Shown here piece by piece: positions 1 to 9,397 of a stretch of 38,500 bases of DNA; the stretch's first letter is position 1, and every line of letters begins with the position of its first letter. Position numbers and translations under genes: made by a program. Source of the DNA: Mesostigma viride (lineage: Eukaryota; Streptophyta; Mesostigmatophyceae; Mesostigmatales; Mesostigmataceae); NCBI GenBank assembly GCA_009746045.1, contig RPFO01000310.1:25001-63500 (forward strand), read 5' to 3'. The notes under the pieces were generated by a model. That model made no database searches. It saw nothing but the letters and a program-made list of their open reading frames with translations, and was not told the DNA's origin.

Positions 1-49
1 CATGCTCCTGTGCAGTGGCTCGGGGGGGGGGGGGGTAGGTCACGTAGTT

Positions 50-573
50 GCTGGTCATTAGTGGCTGCTGTGCAGCCCAACATGTGCCCTCGTGACTCAT
101 TTGCTATGCGCCCACGGTTATTCGGCCTGCACCCTATGCATTGCCATTCGTCGTGCACCCGTGCGGATACTCAAAAGACATCCACACACTTGTGCATGTT
201 ACTCAATAGCATCTGCCTGTTGATAGACATCCGATGGCGGCTCTGATAGACAGCGCACAAGAAATCTTTCTTGCCTGATGATGGTAAGGCGTTAGCACAG
301 GGGCCCATGGCACCCACCATCCGCACTGTCCGCTGCTGGTCGTAGTCCATCCCGTGAGCTCAAACCTTGCACCTTGTATGCAATTTATCCTCCCTTTCTG
401 TTGCCCACGTGCAGTCTAAGCCGTGCGCGAATTACTAACCAATGTCGCACCCACCATTTGTTCAAACTGTGGTAATTGGTTACAGTCAAACCCGTACACG
501 CACGACTCACCATTAACCTTGCGTCGACCAAGTGCCACTCATTTGTTGGTCGCAGTCCAACCCGTGCGCGGAG
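50..573 (+). repeat. Degenerate tandem copies of the 3' splice site and start of the SET-gene exon
   Basis: The real acceptor reads CGCAG followed by TCCAACCCGTGCGCG (from 556). Similar strings precede it: TACAG/TCAAACCCGTACACG near 481, TGCAG/TCTAAGCCGTGCGCG near 411, CGTAG/TCCATCCCGTGAG near 339 and TGCAG/CCCAACATGTGCCC near 72. Spacing is roughly 70 to 75 bp between the nearest copies and irregular further out. The copies are inside the preceding intron and contain both intron end and exon beginning. Confidence 0.6.
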
Positions 574-1359
574 ACGGTGTCCATCAGCCGGCTCATGAAG
601 TACTTCAAGAAGCGGCTCGACGCGTACAAGTACCCGATCGAGCACGACCATGCGGTGGTAGGTTGGACCATATGTGGTTGTCTCACTGTGTGTCGTAGGT
701 GGACCCTCATGCGGTTGTCTTACTATGTGTCATAGGTGGACCCTATGCGGATGTCCTACTTTGTCAATTGTGGACCCTCATGCGGTTGTCTTACTATGTG
801 TCATAGGTGGACCCTATGCGGATGTCCTACTTTGTCAATTGTGGACCCTATGTGGTTGTCTTACTACGTGTCATAGGTGGACCCTATGTGGTTGTCTCAC
901 TAGATGTCATAGGTGGACCCTGTGTGGTTGTCTTACTGTATTTATTGTGAACGTGGATGGGTCGACCCAAGTACCTGTTATAGCATGACCACCAAGTGGA
1001 ACGCGTAGTTCAGCCGGGGCTGCTGGCCCTTGTCTCCCGGCTGCTTGCCGGTTGGCCCTTGGTCAATGCGCTTGCTGTGCGCTGTGGCCCCACCATCACC
1101 ACACACACATTGCGCCTTCCTGGACTGTGCCACCTGGCCCACTCCCCTCCCCTCCCCTCACCTTGTCCCATCGCGCCAGGTGGCGGACACCTCGCGCCCG
1201 ATAAAGGAGCGCGTGGCGTCGCAGCTGCTGCGCGTGGAGAAGACCATCCTCAAGAACGCGCTCAACGTGCTCAACTACAACCTGGACGCGATGCCGCCTT
1301 GCGGGTCGGCCACCCTGGACCCGGACGATATCTCCCCTTACCTTGCGCGTGTGTCGTAA
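556..1359 (+). CDS. SET-domain protein lysine methyltransferase, C-terminal exons (RuBisCO LSMT / SETD3 type), 5' part outside window
   Basis: Two exons can be read: 556-657 (34 codons) and 1180-1359 (59 codons plus TAA), joined in phase 0 across an intron with GTAGGT donor and CCAG acceptor. The joined product contains RLMKYFKKRLDAYKYPIEHD, then KERVASQLLRVEKTILKNAL. This follows the RuBisCO-LSMT substrate-binding domain pattern that ends SET methyltransferases of the LSMT/SETD3 class: a helix with R-L-x-x-Y and an E-x-D, then a helix with R-x-x-E-K-x-I-L-x-x-A-L. The SET domain itself would lie upstream of the window. Known family members methylate lysine (LSMT: RuBisCO large subunit, aldolase) or histidine (SETD3: actin); the substrate here cannot be told. 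The exon start at 556 follows CGCAG; 574 is an alternative in the same frame. The tail after the EK-IL helix is short. Family assignment rests on one domain pattern and is moderate. Confidence 0.55.
658..945 (+). repeat. 36-37-bp minisatellite starting exactly at a 5' splice site (SET gene intron)
   Basis: About eight units of the form GTAGGTGGACCCT-ATGCGGTTGTC-TTACTATGTGTC run from the donor at 658. The exon end CATGCGGTG is echoed within the units as CATGCGGTTGTC. The first two units keep GTAGGT; later ones drift to ATAGGT or TTGTGG. The array lies wholly inside the 522-bp intron 658-1179. Confidence 0.8.
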
Positions 1360-2053
1360 ACAGACCCATTAGTGGCCGATTAGCGACCTGCTAGTGACTT
1401 GTAATCAATGTAATCGACCCGCATCGTGATGGGGTGGCTAAATCACTCGGCGCGGGTCGTGAGCGGTGACCTAATCAAAGGCCGCGGGTTGTGGTTAGGG
1501 ACCTAATGAATCTTTGTGTTTTATTGGGGTTCCTTACTAGCATGATGGCATGACACAATATGTTACTCAGGCCTTCCTGCGATGGGGTCATTTGGTCACC
1601 ACGCGTCACAATGAGCGCGCATGATTGCCTAATATTTGAAAGAATGGGTTGGCCGCGGGTGTATATCTTTGGGGACGTGGTCAGCCCAGCGAAGCAGGGC
1701 AGACGGGGTTGACCTGCACAGAAATATGTTGTAGGTAGAGGGTACCAGCCCCACATGTTGGATGGGAAATGGTAGTCACGGATTATGTGCTTGGATGTGC
1801 CCTGGAGTGGGCCGCCATGCAGCACCTTGGTTTGTCTATTGATGCTAGACGTTAACACATTTGTAAAAGATTGCAAAGTTGTTGGCATGGCTTGGCCCAC
1901 TATTTCTCCACGCTGTCTTAGCTAGTCGCTGGCATGTTGAGGCTCTAGCTTGCTGGATTATCGGGAACTGCGTAGCTGGGTTGAGCGCATGAAGCATCTG
2001 GCGCATGCGTAATATAAGCACGTCGATCATGCAAGCTAGCTAGATAGGCATAT

Positions 2054-2165
2054 CAAAGAGACAACCAGCGCAGGCCAGAAATCGGGAGAATCCGGACCAT
2101 GGTAGCTCGAGCCTGCCGTTATCTTTTCCGCGTTTTCGAGTCGTTCAGGATGATGAAGATGAATG
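2054..2165 (+). repeat. Dispersed repeat 'E', copy 1
   Basis: The block begins AGAGACAACCAGCGCAGGCC and runs through GGGAGAATCCGGACCATGG to TCGTTCAGGATGATGAA. Related copies are at 2843-2962 (diverged, same strand), 12575-12697 (opposite strand) and 12743-12779. The first 27 bases alone recur near 11430 (opposite strand) and 26283 (same strand). No coding capacity is evident. Confidence 0.75.
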
Positions 2166-2842
2166 GTGATGGAAATGTGTATCCTTGTGCATTGAAATTA
2201 TGGCTGGCTTACGTGTGGAGCGACTAGATGACCTAGACGGTGGGGCCGGAAACAGCATGCTTGATCAGGGCGTGTGTTTCTAGCCTAACTGGCCGGGAGT
2301 GTCTAGTGGTGAGCACCATTGCTGCGATCGCTCTCCCACCATTTACGAGGAAATACCTGCAAATGGAAAACCACTGAAAAGGTCTAGCTAGTCAGTCATC
2401 ACGTTAGCCATGCCATGATTCCAAACGTCCAAGAACTGCACACGGTGCAAAGGCAAAAAGCCGGAGGACAGCACTTTCAAATGTGCGGCGGGAACCAAAA
2501 GCCCGCGGATGCCAGAAAACATCGTGTTGCGGCAGCGACGCGACGATGTGGACAACGAATCCAGTGCCAAGCTCGGAACGGCCGCAAAGGAGATCTGGCA
2601 TCACAGGGTTCAGATGTGCGGAGATACTATGCGATCCAGCCGGTCCACGACCTGTTTGTAGAGCTTGTGCCTATATAGTTGTCTACTGGAGGAAATTAAG
2701 ATCTGAATGGCAGCCGAGCGTCGGTCATCACCTAATGGGCGTTGCCGCATCTGGCACCAGTAGCTTTGTGGGTACTGGTCCTATATCCAGCTGCTATTGC
2801 ATGCATGTGCCCGCTTAACGTAGATCTCGTCGATCTTGCATA

Positions 2843-2962
2843 CATCAATGAGACAATCAGCAAATGCCAGAAGACCCGGAGAATCTGGACTATGGTAGTT
2901 TCAAGCGTGTTGTTATAATTATCCACGTTTGTCGAGTCGCGTTGATTCAGGAGGATGGAAAT
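2843..2962 (+). repeat. Dispersed repeat 'E', diverged copy 2
   Basis: This matches the 2054-2165 block in order: GAGACAATCAGCAAATGCCA, then GGAGAATCTGGACTATGGTAG, then a CCACGTTTGTCGAGTCG segment and a GGAGGATGGAAATGAATATG end. It is clearly related but considerably diverged. Confidence 0.6.
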
Positions 2963-3077
2963 GAATATGGATGTGGGAATTAATATGGATGGAATGAATA
3001 TGACCGTGGTGCCCACAGCGTCCCTGTAACTAGGAACTAGATAGCTAGCATCATATCCATTCCCACATGCTTAGGCA

Positions 3078-3385
3078 TGCAGAGGACATGGGGGGCCTAG
3101 GCCTCTCCGTGATTTGGAAGAATCGAAGATGATGGACAAGGCCAAGTGGGCCCAGGTCATAGAGGACAACGAGGCCCCCCCTGTGGGGAAGCGCCCGCGT
3201 GTGCAAACCCGTGAGAGGGACGCCAGTGCTGTATAGATAGATGTTGTAGGTAGTAATGCTGTTAGATGTAGTCGGTAGCTGATGTAGATAGCTTAGACCG
3301 GTAGGATTGTATGCACCCACCCATCCATCCATCGGGGTTAATGCTCCGTGACTCCCCAACGGGAGCACGAGTCTAATTAATTAAT
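3078..3385 (+). mobile_element. 5'-truncated LINE: end of ORF2, 3' UTR, hairpin and TTAA tail
   Basis: The start encodes EDMGGLGLSVIWK. A frameshift then leads into MDKAKWAQVIEDNEAPPVGK, and the frame ends at a TAG near 3234. A homologous unbroken version is at 26519. About 110 bp downstream comes the stem-loop TGCTCC...GGAGCA around GACTCCCCAACG, followed by CTAATTAATTAATTAG. A run of D, then M-x-(D)K-x-x-W-A is typical of the far C-terminus of LINE ORF2 proteins (family knowledge). 5' truncation with an intact 3' end is the usual result of target-primed reverse transcription. The frameshift makes it a dead copy. Confidence 0.6.
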
Positions 3386-3657
3386 TAGTTAGGCATGCAG
3401 CCTGGGCCTAGCCGGGCATGCACCTGGCCCGCACAGATCAGGTAGACACATCAGATAGACTAGCTGGCACCAGACTCGATGGACATGTGCTACCCTAGAC
3501 GTGACGGGCTCACACCCGGGCAGCCTCCTGGTTTGTCTGTACGTAGTATGGAGGCAGATGGTACGCAAGGATAGATGGCAAGTAGTGATGAAGGAGACCA
3601 CCCCCAAGTCTGTGGGGGCTCCGCATGTGACCGCGTATGGCATTCATAGCGATTCAT

Positions 3658-3790
3658 GCCGTGGTGCCCACAACCCTGTACTAGGACCTAGATAGCTTAC
3701 CTCATCCATTCCATCCCATGGTCCCCTCCCACTGAGGACTTATGCTCACGTGACGCAGTCACGTGTCTATTAATGAATTAATTAATTAAG
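3658..3790 (+). repeat. Retroelement-like 3' end: palindromic hairpin followed by (TTAA) tail
   Basis: The palindrome CACGTGAC-GCA-GTCACGTG (8-bp stem, 3-bp loop) sits near 3748 and is followed within a few bases by TATTAATGAATTAATTAATTAA. The layout (hairpin then TTAA tail) matches the other LINE-like ends in this window, although the hairpin sequence differs. A diverged relative, CTCACGTCATGACGCAGT then TTAATTAATTC, is near 11738. Confidence 0.5.
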
Positions 3791-4432
3791 TCACATTCCC
3801 ATGATCCCTTAGGCTCCAGCATAGCCAAGCCGATGTGAACAACCACGCCAGCTTCCCCGTCTGCATCAATGGTATCACATTCCATTTCTTGGTGAATCTT
3901 GACAAGGCCTTGTGGCCACATCCTTGGCATGCCACGCGACTCTCGGCATGGCACCAGGACGTGGCTACCAAAAGTCCCTCACAACTCCCCAGGGATTTCC
4001 TAGGAAAGCTTCTGGGGAGGAAGCGACCAAACACTGGAACGTTGACCAGTGTTTGTGTTGGGAGCAACTCCCATTACAGCGGCTTATTGTGGGATTATGT
4101 GGGGAAAATATAAATCACATGCGGCTACTTGTGGGGATGAGCTCGTGAGGCACAATGCCTCCCAGTTGACTTTCGTTGAAGTGGCAACCCTGTCGCTTCA
4201 TCCCTCAGTATCCGCATCGCTTCAGCCCCCGGTGATCTTGATGGGGAAATGATTTGACCGACAAAGTACAAGCATGTGACGTGGGTGAGTTGAATGACAC
4301 GCTAAGAATGACACAAGACTTCTGAGGCTCAAGGGGCGCCGTGCGGCTCATCCTTCGTACTAGTACGCTTCATCAGGTCTGGCGTCTTTGATTGAGGCTT
4401 CGTGAGGTCCACCCCTTTCATATCCCATCCCT

Positions 4433-4547
4433 CGTAGCTCGATTCATCGCAGCCCGATTCATCGTAGCTCGATTCATCGTAGCTCGATTCATCGCAGCTC
4501 GATTCATCGTAGCTCGCTTCATCGTAGCTCGCTTCATCGTAGCTCGG
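4433..4547. repeat. 15-bp tandem repeat just downstream of the MED22 stop
   Basis: About seven units of CGTAGCTCGATTCAT with small changes (CGCAGCTCGATTCAT, CGTAGCTCGCTTCAT). It starts 37 bp beyond the MED22 stop codon on the coding strand and therefore probably lies in its 3' UTR. The 15-bp period keeps a frame open on the minus strand, but that frame is out of register with MED22. Confidence 0.85.
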
Positions 4548-4583
4548 TCATAGTGGAACCTTCCTCGGCGGCATGTAGTGTTC

Positions 4584-7500
4584 CTATCGTTGATGGGTTG
4601 ACGCCGAGTAGTAGGCGTCCTCCAGCTGGTTGAGCAGCGCCGCCGCCTCGTCCTCGATCTGGCAGACAGCATTAGTGTGATACCACAACAACATGGTAGT
4701 ATATATAGACAAAGCAGAAATAACACAGTAACACAATATCGCGCATGAAGGCATTAGATATGTAGCAGGCGAAACAAAATATCACTGAGATAATCAGCTA
4801 TATATAGTAGCTTTCAAGTTAAAAATACTATATAATGATACTAGTATATCAATCAGCAATAATAAAAAATCAGCAAGCATGAGGCCCGAGGGCACTAGAT
4901 AAGCATCAGGCAGGAGGATAGCAATACATGGTTGTATAAAAGCGTCGCCAACCGCCATCTGGCACACGGCACCGAGGTATGAAATCATCAGGCATGAGGG
5001 CATTACACACGTACCATGCAGGTACGAGGGCAAAAAATATAAATAATAAAGAGCGACAAACAAGCACCGAGCACGCGAACGTCACACATGTACCAGGCAC
5101 GAGGGCAGTAAGTAGATAAGGCATTGCCAATCACCATGGGGGTGGGTTAAAACCCTGGGTATGCCCCAACTCAACCCCAGGCTCCGGGATCGGCCTCAAC
5201 GTTTTCCTATCCCACCCATGCCCGCCAGCCTCCCCTTTCGAGCCCATCGATAATAACTACTGTTATTACGATAATAATAGTCAAGATATAATTATCATAG
5301 TAAAATCAATTTGCTTCCCCTTTGCCCCCCACTTGCAGCAAGGTCAAGGACTCTTGAAAGGCAACTATCCAGCTGCCCTCCGCTCCGGCCCCCACCCATG
5401 CCCCACGGCCTCCCTTCCCCGCCACCATCCAGGTACCCAATGCTATTATTCCCTATGATTCCCTATTATTCCCTATTATTCCCTACTATTCCCTATTATT
5501 CCCTACTATTCCCTATTATTCCCTATTATTCCCTATTATTCCCTATTATTCCCTATTCTTAGTCCTTCTGTCCCCCGACTTCCGCATGTGGCATGCCACC
5601 CTTGTAAAAGCATCATCCATCTAGCTGTCCTCTAACCCGTTCCCCCATCTGCGCCAGCTGTCCTGCCTTGTGCTCCACCTGTGCCAGCCGCGCTGTGGGA
5701 TACATGAACCATCAAGTTGTCCAGTTTTCCTTTCCCAACCTGCGCCAGCTCTAACCCTCTCACCCACCTGCGCCAGCTCTAACCCTCTCACCCACCTGCG
5801 CCAGCTCTAACCCTCTCACCCACCTGCGCCAGCTCTAACCCTCTCACCCACTTGCGCCAGCTCTAACCCTCTCACCCACTTGCGCCAGCTCTAACCCTCT
5901 CACCCACCTGTACCAGCTCTAACCCTCTCACCCACTTGCGCCAGCTCTAACCCTCTCACCCACCTGCGCCAGCTCTAACCCTCTCACCCACCTGCGCCAG
6001 CTCTAACCCTCTCACCCACCTGCGCCAGCTGGACCCTCCCACCCACCTGTGCCAGCTGGCGCTCCGTCTCCACCACCTGGCTGTTGTAGCGCGCGTCCGC
6101 CTCCTCCACCTGCCGGTTTAGCTTGCCAAAGTCGCTTGACAGCAGCGCCGCCGACTTGAGCTCGCCGATGATGGCCATCACCGACTTGCTGGCTTGCAGC
6201 TGGGGGGGGGGGAGGGAGGGCAATTGGAAAACACCGAGAATGGACCGGGCAGGCAAAGGATGGACCCCGGCAAAGGATGGACCCGGGCATGGGAAGTGTG
6301 GGGAAAAGGGTAGAAGGAAGCATGGGGGAAAGGGAGGGGGAAAGAGGCAGGGGAAAGGGGGGGGGAAGGGGGGGGCAGGGAGCAGGGGGGGGAAGGGGGC
6401 GTAAAGGGGGGGGGGGGGGGGGGGGGAAAGGGCCAGGGTGGGCCATGGAGGCAGGAACCCAGTTAGTGCTGGTGGGCAAACCGGAGGGCCGCGTCCACGG
6501 TGGGCACAACCGCATCAAGAGTGGTGGGAAGGTCCAACGAATATACTGTTGTAGATATCTGGTGGGCAGCACCAGACTAGAATGCCATGTTGCCGCCGTC
6601 AGCATGTGGTGGGCACGATATCACTGTAGATACTAGTACGATATTGCTACAGATATAGATAGAAAAGTGATGAACAATGGTGGAATAAAGTTTCCAAGAA
6701 ATGAGCACGGAGAAGACGGACTGGGAAGGTACAATGTGAATGACTGGCTCGTGGGCGATACCTGGGTCCCCATTACAAAGGGTAACAAACAACTTGCCCC
6801 AGATGGCCAAGGTCACAAACAACTTGCCCCAGACAGCCAACATAACAAACAACTTGCCCCAGACGGCCAACATAACAAACAACTTGCCCCAGACAGCAAA
6901 CATCACAAACGACTTGCCCCAGATGGCCAACATCACAAAGAACTCGATGGGGGTGGTTGGGAGTACTAATTGACAACTGGACTTGAAGGGGTCCAGTGAG
7001 ATAGGGAAGGGGAAGGGCATCGACAAGGTGTGAGGCTATGTGAGGTAGGCAAGAGGGAGGTGACAGCAGAGGAGGCTATGTGAGATAGGGTGAAGGGGGG
7101 CGATAGCATAACAGGTTGACTGAGTCATGGTCAAGGGGGCCGATAGCAGAAGAGGCTATGTGAGATAGGGTCAAGGGAGGTGGTAGCATAACAGGCTGAC
7201 TGAGATGGCGTGGCGAGGGGTGATAGCAGAGGAGTCTATGTTGGGATACGGCAGGTGATCCTTAAGGTTATGCTTAAGGCTATAGTTGAATGAGAATAAG
7301 AAAGCAAGCATGGGTTTAATACGGTGCTTGACAATCTGGCATCATGCATATCATACGGCATATATTGCACGAGTAAACGATTAGATTCGTTGGACAATTG
7401 AACATTTAAATGACCGTACTGGGCAAGGCATCCAGACCAAGGGCATGTGTCTGTTCAGGACACCAAGCATGCACGCATCCACCCGGTGCAGCCTCTTTGC

Positions 7501-8087
7501 CTACAAGTGAGTAATCAAAGGAAAAAAAGAAAAGAACAGAAAAGGAGGGCAAGGGGAGATGGGGCGAGCATTGATGGGTGCAGTTGAAGAACCACAAAGT
7601 GGATGGGCTGCAGGCAATTTTACTTAGTGATACGAGAAAGATAAAGAGTTGGACAGCAACAGCACAAGCTTCAACAAGGCCAGCATGGCAGACGTACGAT
7701 CTGCTGAGCATGGACGTTAATTTGAAAACGCTCCTGCTCATTGCGCACGGAGTCGTTGATCTGTCCGCGTAGCACAGTAACACGAAAGAACGCGGACGCC
7801 AGCCTTTCCGATAAAATTAGCGAACGAGTTTCCTGGGCTGTTAAGGACGGCGATGATGACAGCTTCTTCCAACATATGACAGGGCAGGAGAACACCAAAC
7901 ATGATTGTGAAAAGAGAAATGATTGGTATGGCTTGGTGAACCTCCGCAAACGTCCTTGAGAACGGGTTCTCACCTTTGCCGCCTTCATAATCAAAGAAAA
8001 ATGCTCAGTCATCTTCGAAATGCCACCATCTAGACGCTGCTGAAGCTCCTTTTTCCTGCCTATCGGCGCAGCCGTCTGCTTGCTCAT
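4584..8087 (-). CDS. MED22: Mediator complex subunit 22, complete, four exons
   Basis: Exons on the minus strand are 8087-7974, 7760-7698, 6199-6047 and 4658-4584, all joined in phase 0, giving 134 residues. Donors are GTGAGA, GTACGT and GTGGGT; acceptors are ACAG, CCAG and CCAG. The product aligns along its length with the MED22/Surf5 family. Residues 1-38 carry LQQRLDGGISKMTEHFSLIM; exon 2 carries VRNEQERFQINVHAQQI; exon 3 carries ASKSVMAIIGELKSAALLSS; exon 4 ends LLNQLEDAYYSAS, matching the family's E-x-x-Y-Y-S ending. Length is near that of plant MED22 (about 150). MED22 is a small helical subunit of the Mediator head that links activators to RNA polymerase II in the nucleus. The start is the first ATG before the conserved helix. 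Introns 2 (1498 bp) and 3 (1388 bp) are packed with repeats; the third starts with a splice-site array. Confidence 0.88.
4742..5130. repeat. Degenerate AT-rich repeats in MED22 intron 3
   Basis: Variants of GCATGAGGGCATTA-CACGTACCAGGCACGAGGGCA recur near 4742, 4878, 4992 and 5092, separated by AT-rich stretches. They lie inside the intron between MED22 exons 3 and 4. Confidence 0.5.
5444..5562. repeat. Decamer tandem repeat in MED22 intron 3
   Basis: Eleven or so copies of TATTCCCTAT/TATTCCCTAC (10-bp period), nearly perfect. Intronic with respect to MED22. Confidence 0.9.
5749..6055 (-). repeat. 28-bp minisatellite built from the MED22 exon 3 5' splice site
   Basis: Ten near-perfect 28-bp units plus one diverged 27-bp unit. 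On the coding strand each unit reads GCGCAG/GTGGGTGAGAGG-GTTAGAGCTG. The exon-proximal unit contains the inferred splice junction itself (exon 3 ends CTGGCACAG at 6047, then GTGGGT), so the array starts at the donor and extends into the intron. Nearly every unit keeps a consensus CAG/GTGGGTGAG donor. Degenerate copies continue to about 5640. Confidence 0.9.
6201..6432. repeat. Purine block on + strand (pyrimidine-rich on the MED22 coding strand) at the exon 3 acceptor
   Basis: G and A make up almost all of this block, including G runs at 6202-6211 and 6408-6426. Read in the MED22 direction it is a C/T tract ending in CCCCCCCCCAG at the exon 3 acceptor. Confidence 0.75.
6783..6945. repeat. 30-bp tandem repeat in MED22 intron 2
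   Basis: About five and a half units of ACAAACTTGCCCCAG-type sequence (AACAACTTGCCCCAGATGGC and variants). The 30-bp period keeps a ten-residue repeat frame open on both strands, but it lies within an intron and has no start context. Confidence 0.85.
7020..7245. repeat. Degenerate higher-order tandem repeat in MED22 intron 2
   Basis: Two alternating blocks, AGAGGAGGCTATGTGAGATA and GATAGCATAACAGGTTGACT, recur two to four times over 220 bp with G-rich links. Confidence 0.7.
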
Positions 8088-9397
8088 GCTATCTACCCGG
8101 TAGTTACCCACCCAGAGCTATCGTTATCCTGCAGGCCGGGTTATCGCTTATGAGTGTGAAAAATCAGCATAGCATGCCAATTATCTGGGTGTCATTTCTT
8201 CTTTCGTCTCTTTCAAAGCCTGGCTTTGAAAAAAATCTGCCACTCAGAAATTTGAAGGGATAGTTACTCCGTGGGCATACTACAGATGCATGCCTTGAGC
8301 GTTATACAGTAGGTAATCGGGGAATGGTGGGTGGGTCTTCCTGCTCATCTACAGCGTCTCGCCCGCCAGGTAGGAGTTCTAGAGAATGCGAGCAACCAAG
8401 GTTAAGCTGGGGCGCAATTCCAGCTTGTGCGGCGACTAAGAATTGTATACGGCACGAGAATGCGTATCATCGCCCACGGAAAAGCAAAAAGATGACGTGC
8501 TTGTGGGGTTTGTCATCGGGTGTGTCCAAGCTTAAATTTTGTGACCATAATTATAGCCTCACGCGCCACGTAATTTACGTGTGTGCTGGCCCTGGCTCCA
8601 CCACCAGTGACTAAAGAGTCCAGTCATGACTCACGAGTCACGCTCCAGACCGGGACGCACTCACGCAAGCGTCCAAGCGAAGCCCACGTTGGCGTGAAAC
8701 AACTAAATAAGAACGCGAGCTATTTGGTTTTTTCGGTGCCGGTACATAGCCTCCGCTGAATACAGAGTCCTACGGGCTACGGAGTCCTATGCCAGACCCC
8801 CCAAATGAAATCATGATATGGAATAACATGCGAAGCTGCCAGGGGCCTGGGGGCACCCAAACAATGATTCTGCCATGTAAATGGGATGTGTGGGGGTCCA
8901 TCCCACCCACATGTCACCTGGCATCCGCGTATCGGAACAAGCCACGAGCCACGAGGTAGCCATGGCTGACGGCGGCGCTCAAAACTCATCACGTTTGGGC
9001 ACCAAATTCGGCCGTGAAAATCACAATCGCTTCGTCTTTCTAGGACACACACGCAGATATATTTTCCCGAAGCTAAAACGCAATATTATGACGAGCAAAC
9101 GCTCGACTATGCAACGCAGCCTGGCGGCTGCGATGAGCCAAGAAAATTCGCCTGCAGCTCCGGCTGTAGTTCCGCCCGGCTTGCCAGGCAGCGAGACCAC
9201 TAAAGCGTTGCATGGTAGTGCACTCGCCTCCTGCGGCCTCGCCATCGGCATCGCCTGATCCTAATTAACGCAGTCGCCCAGAAGAATCGCGCCCAACAGA
9301 ACCGCGCTTTCGGCCCCAACCTTTCAAAGTCGACGATCATGATTGCATGGACCATGCAACACGGCCCCGGCCAGTGCTATGCACTGCATCCTCTTCG
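8088..9397. other. MED22 upstream region and gene-free stretch
   Basis: No convincing host gene. A short frame beginning ATG at about 9090 (+) ends at 9258 and resembles nothing I recognise; it may be the 5' portion of the ORF1-only LINE that follows. A cluster of GAGTC/GACTC motifs (AGTCATGACTCACGAGTCAC) sits near 8620-8640, about 540 bp upstream of the MED22 start. Confidence 0.4.

Larger units (their letters stand above)
1360..4583. other. Gene-free stretch with degenerate retroelement fragments
   Basis: No reading frame here resembles a host gene. The stretch separates the end of the SET-type gene from the end of MED22, so the two genes converge. It holds short direct repeats (for example two versions of a GGCCGCGGGT/GGCGCGGGTCGTGA block near 1450-1500), two copies of a 110-bp repeat at 2054 and 2843, a LINE 3' fragment at 3078 and a hairpin plus TTAA tail near 3735. 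A 58-bp block beginning CCGTGGTGCCCACA occurs at 3005 and again at 3658. Confidence 0.6.

Noticed and set aside
3340-3385. Helitron 3' end (hairpin followed by CTAA, next base T)
   Set aside because: Two copies show CTAA then T, but the others have variable TTAA tails instead, one related element has a 13-bp target duplication, and the coding remains look like LINE ORF2 and ORF1.
5749-6055. CRISPR-like array
   Set aside because: Units are contiguous 28-bp copies with no variable spacers, and they sit in a eukaryotic intron.
6667-6969. Secreted or structural protein with ten-residue KQLAPDGQHN-like repeats
   Set aside because: The frame is a by-product of a 30-bp minisatellite within MED22 intron 2, with no signal peptide or splice context.
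7406-7697. Alternative third exon of MED22 directly downstream of exon 2
   Set aside because: Frames there (for example VEACAVAVQLFIFLV) do not match the family. The segment ending at 6199 continues the protein in phase with ASKSVMAIIGELK, which does.
8881-9258. A 125-codon plus-strand gene between MED22 and half-LINE A
   Set aside because: No recognisable domain, and it adjoins a decayed retroelement; too weak to call.
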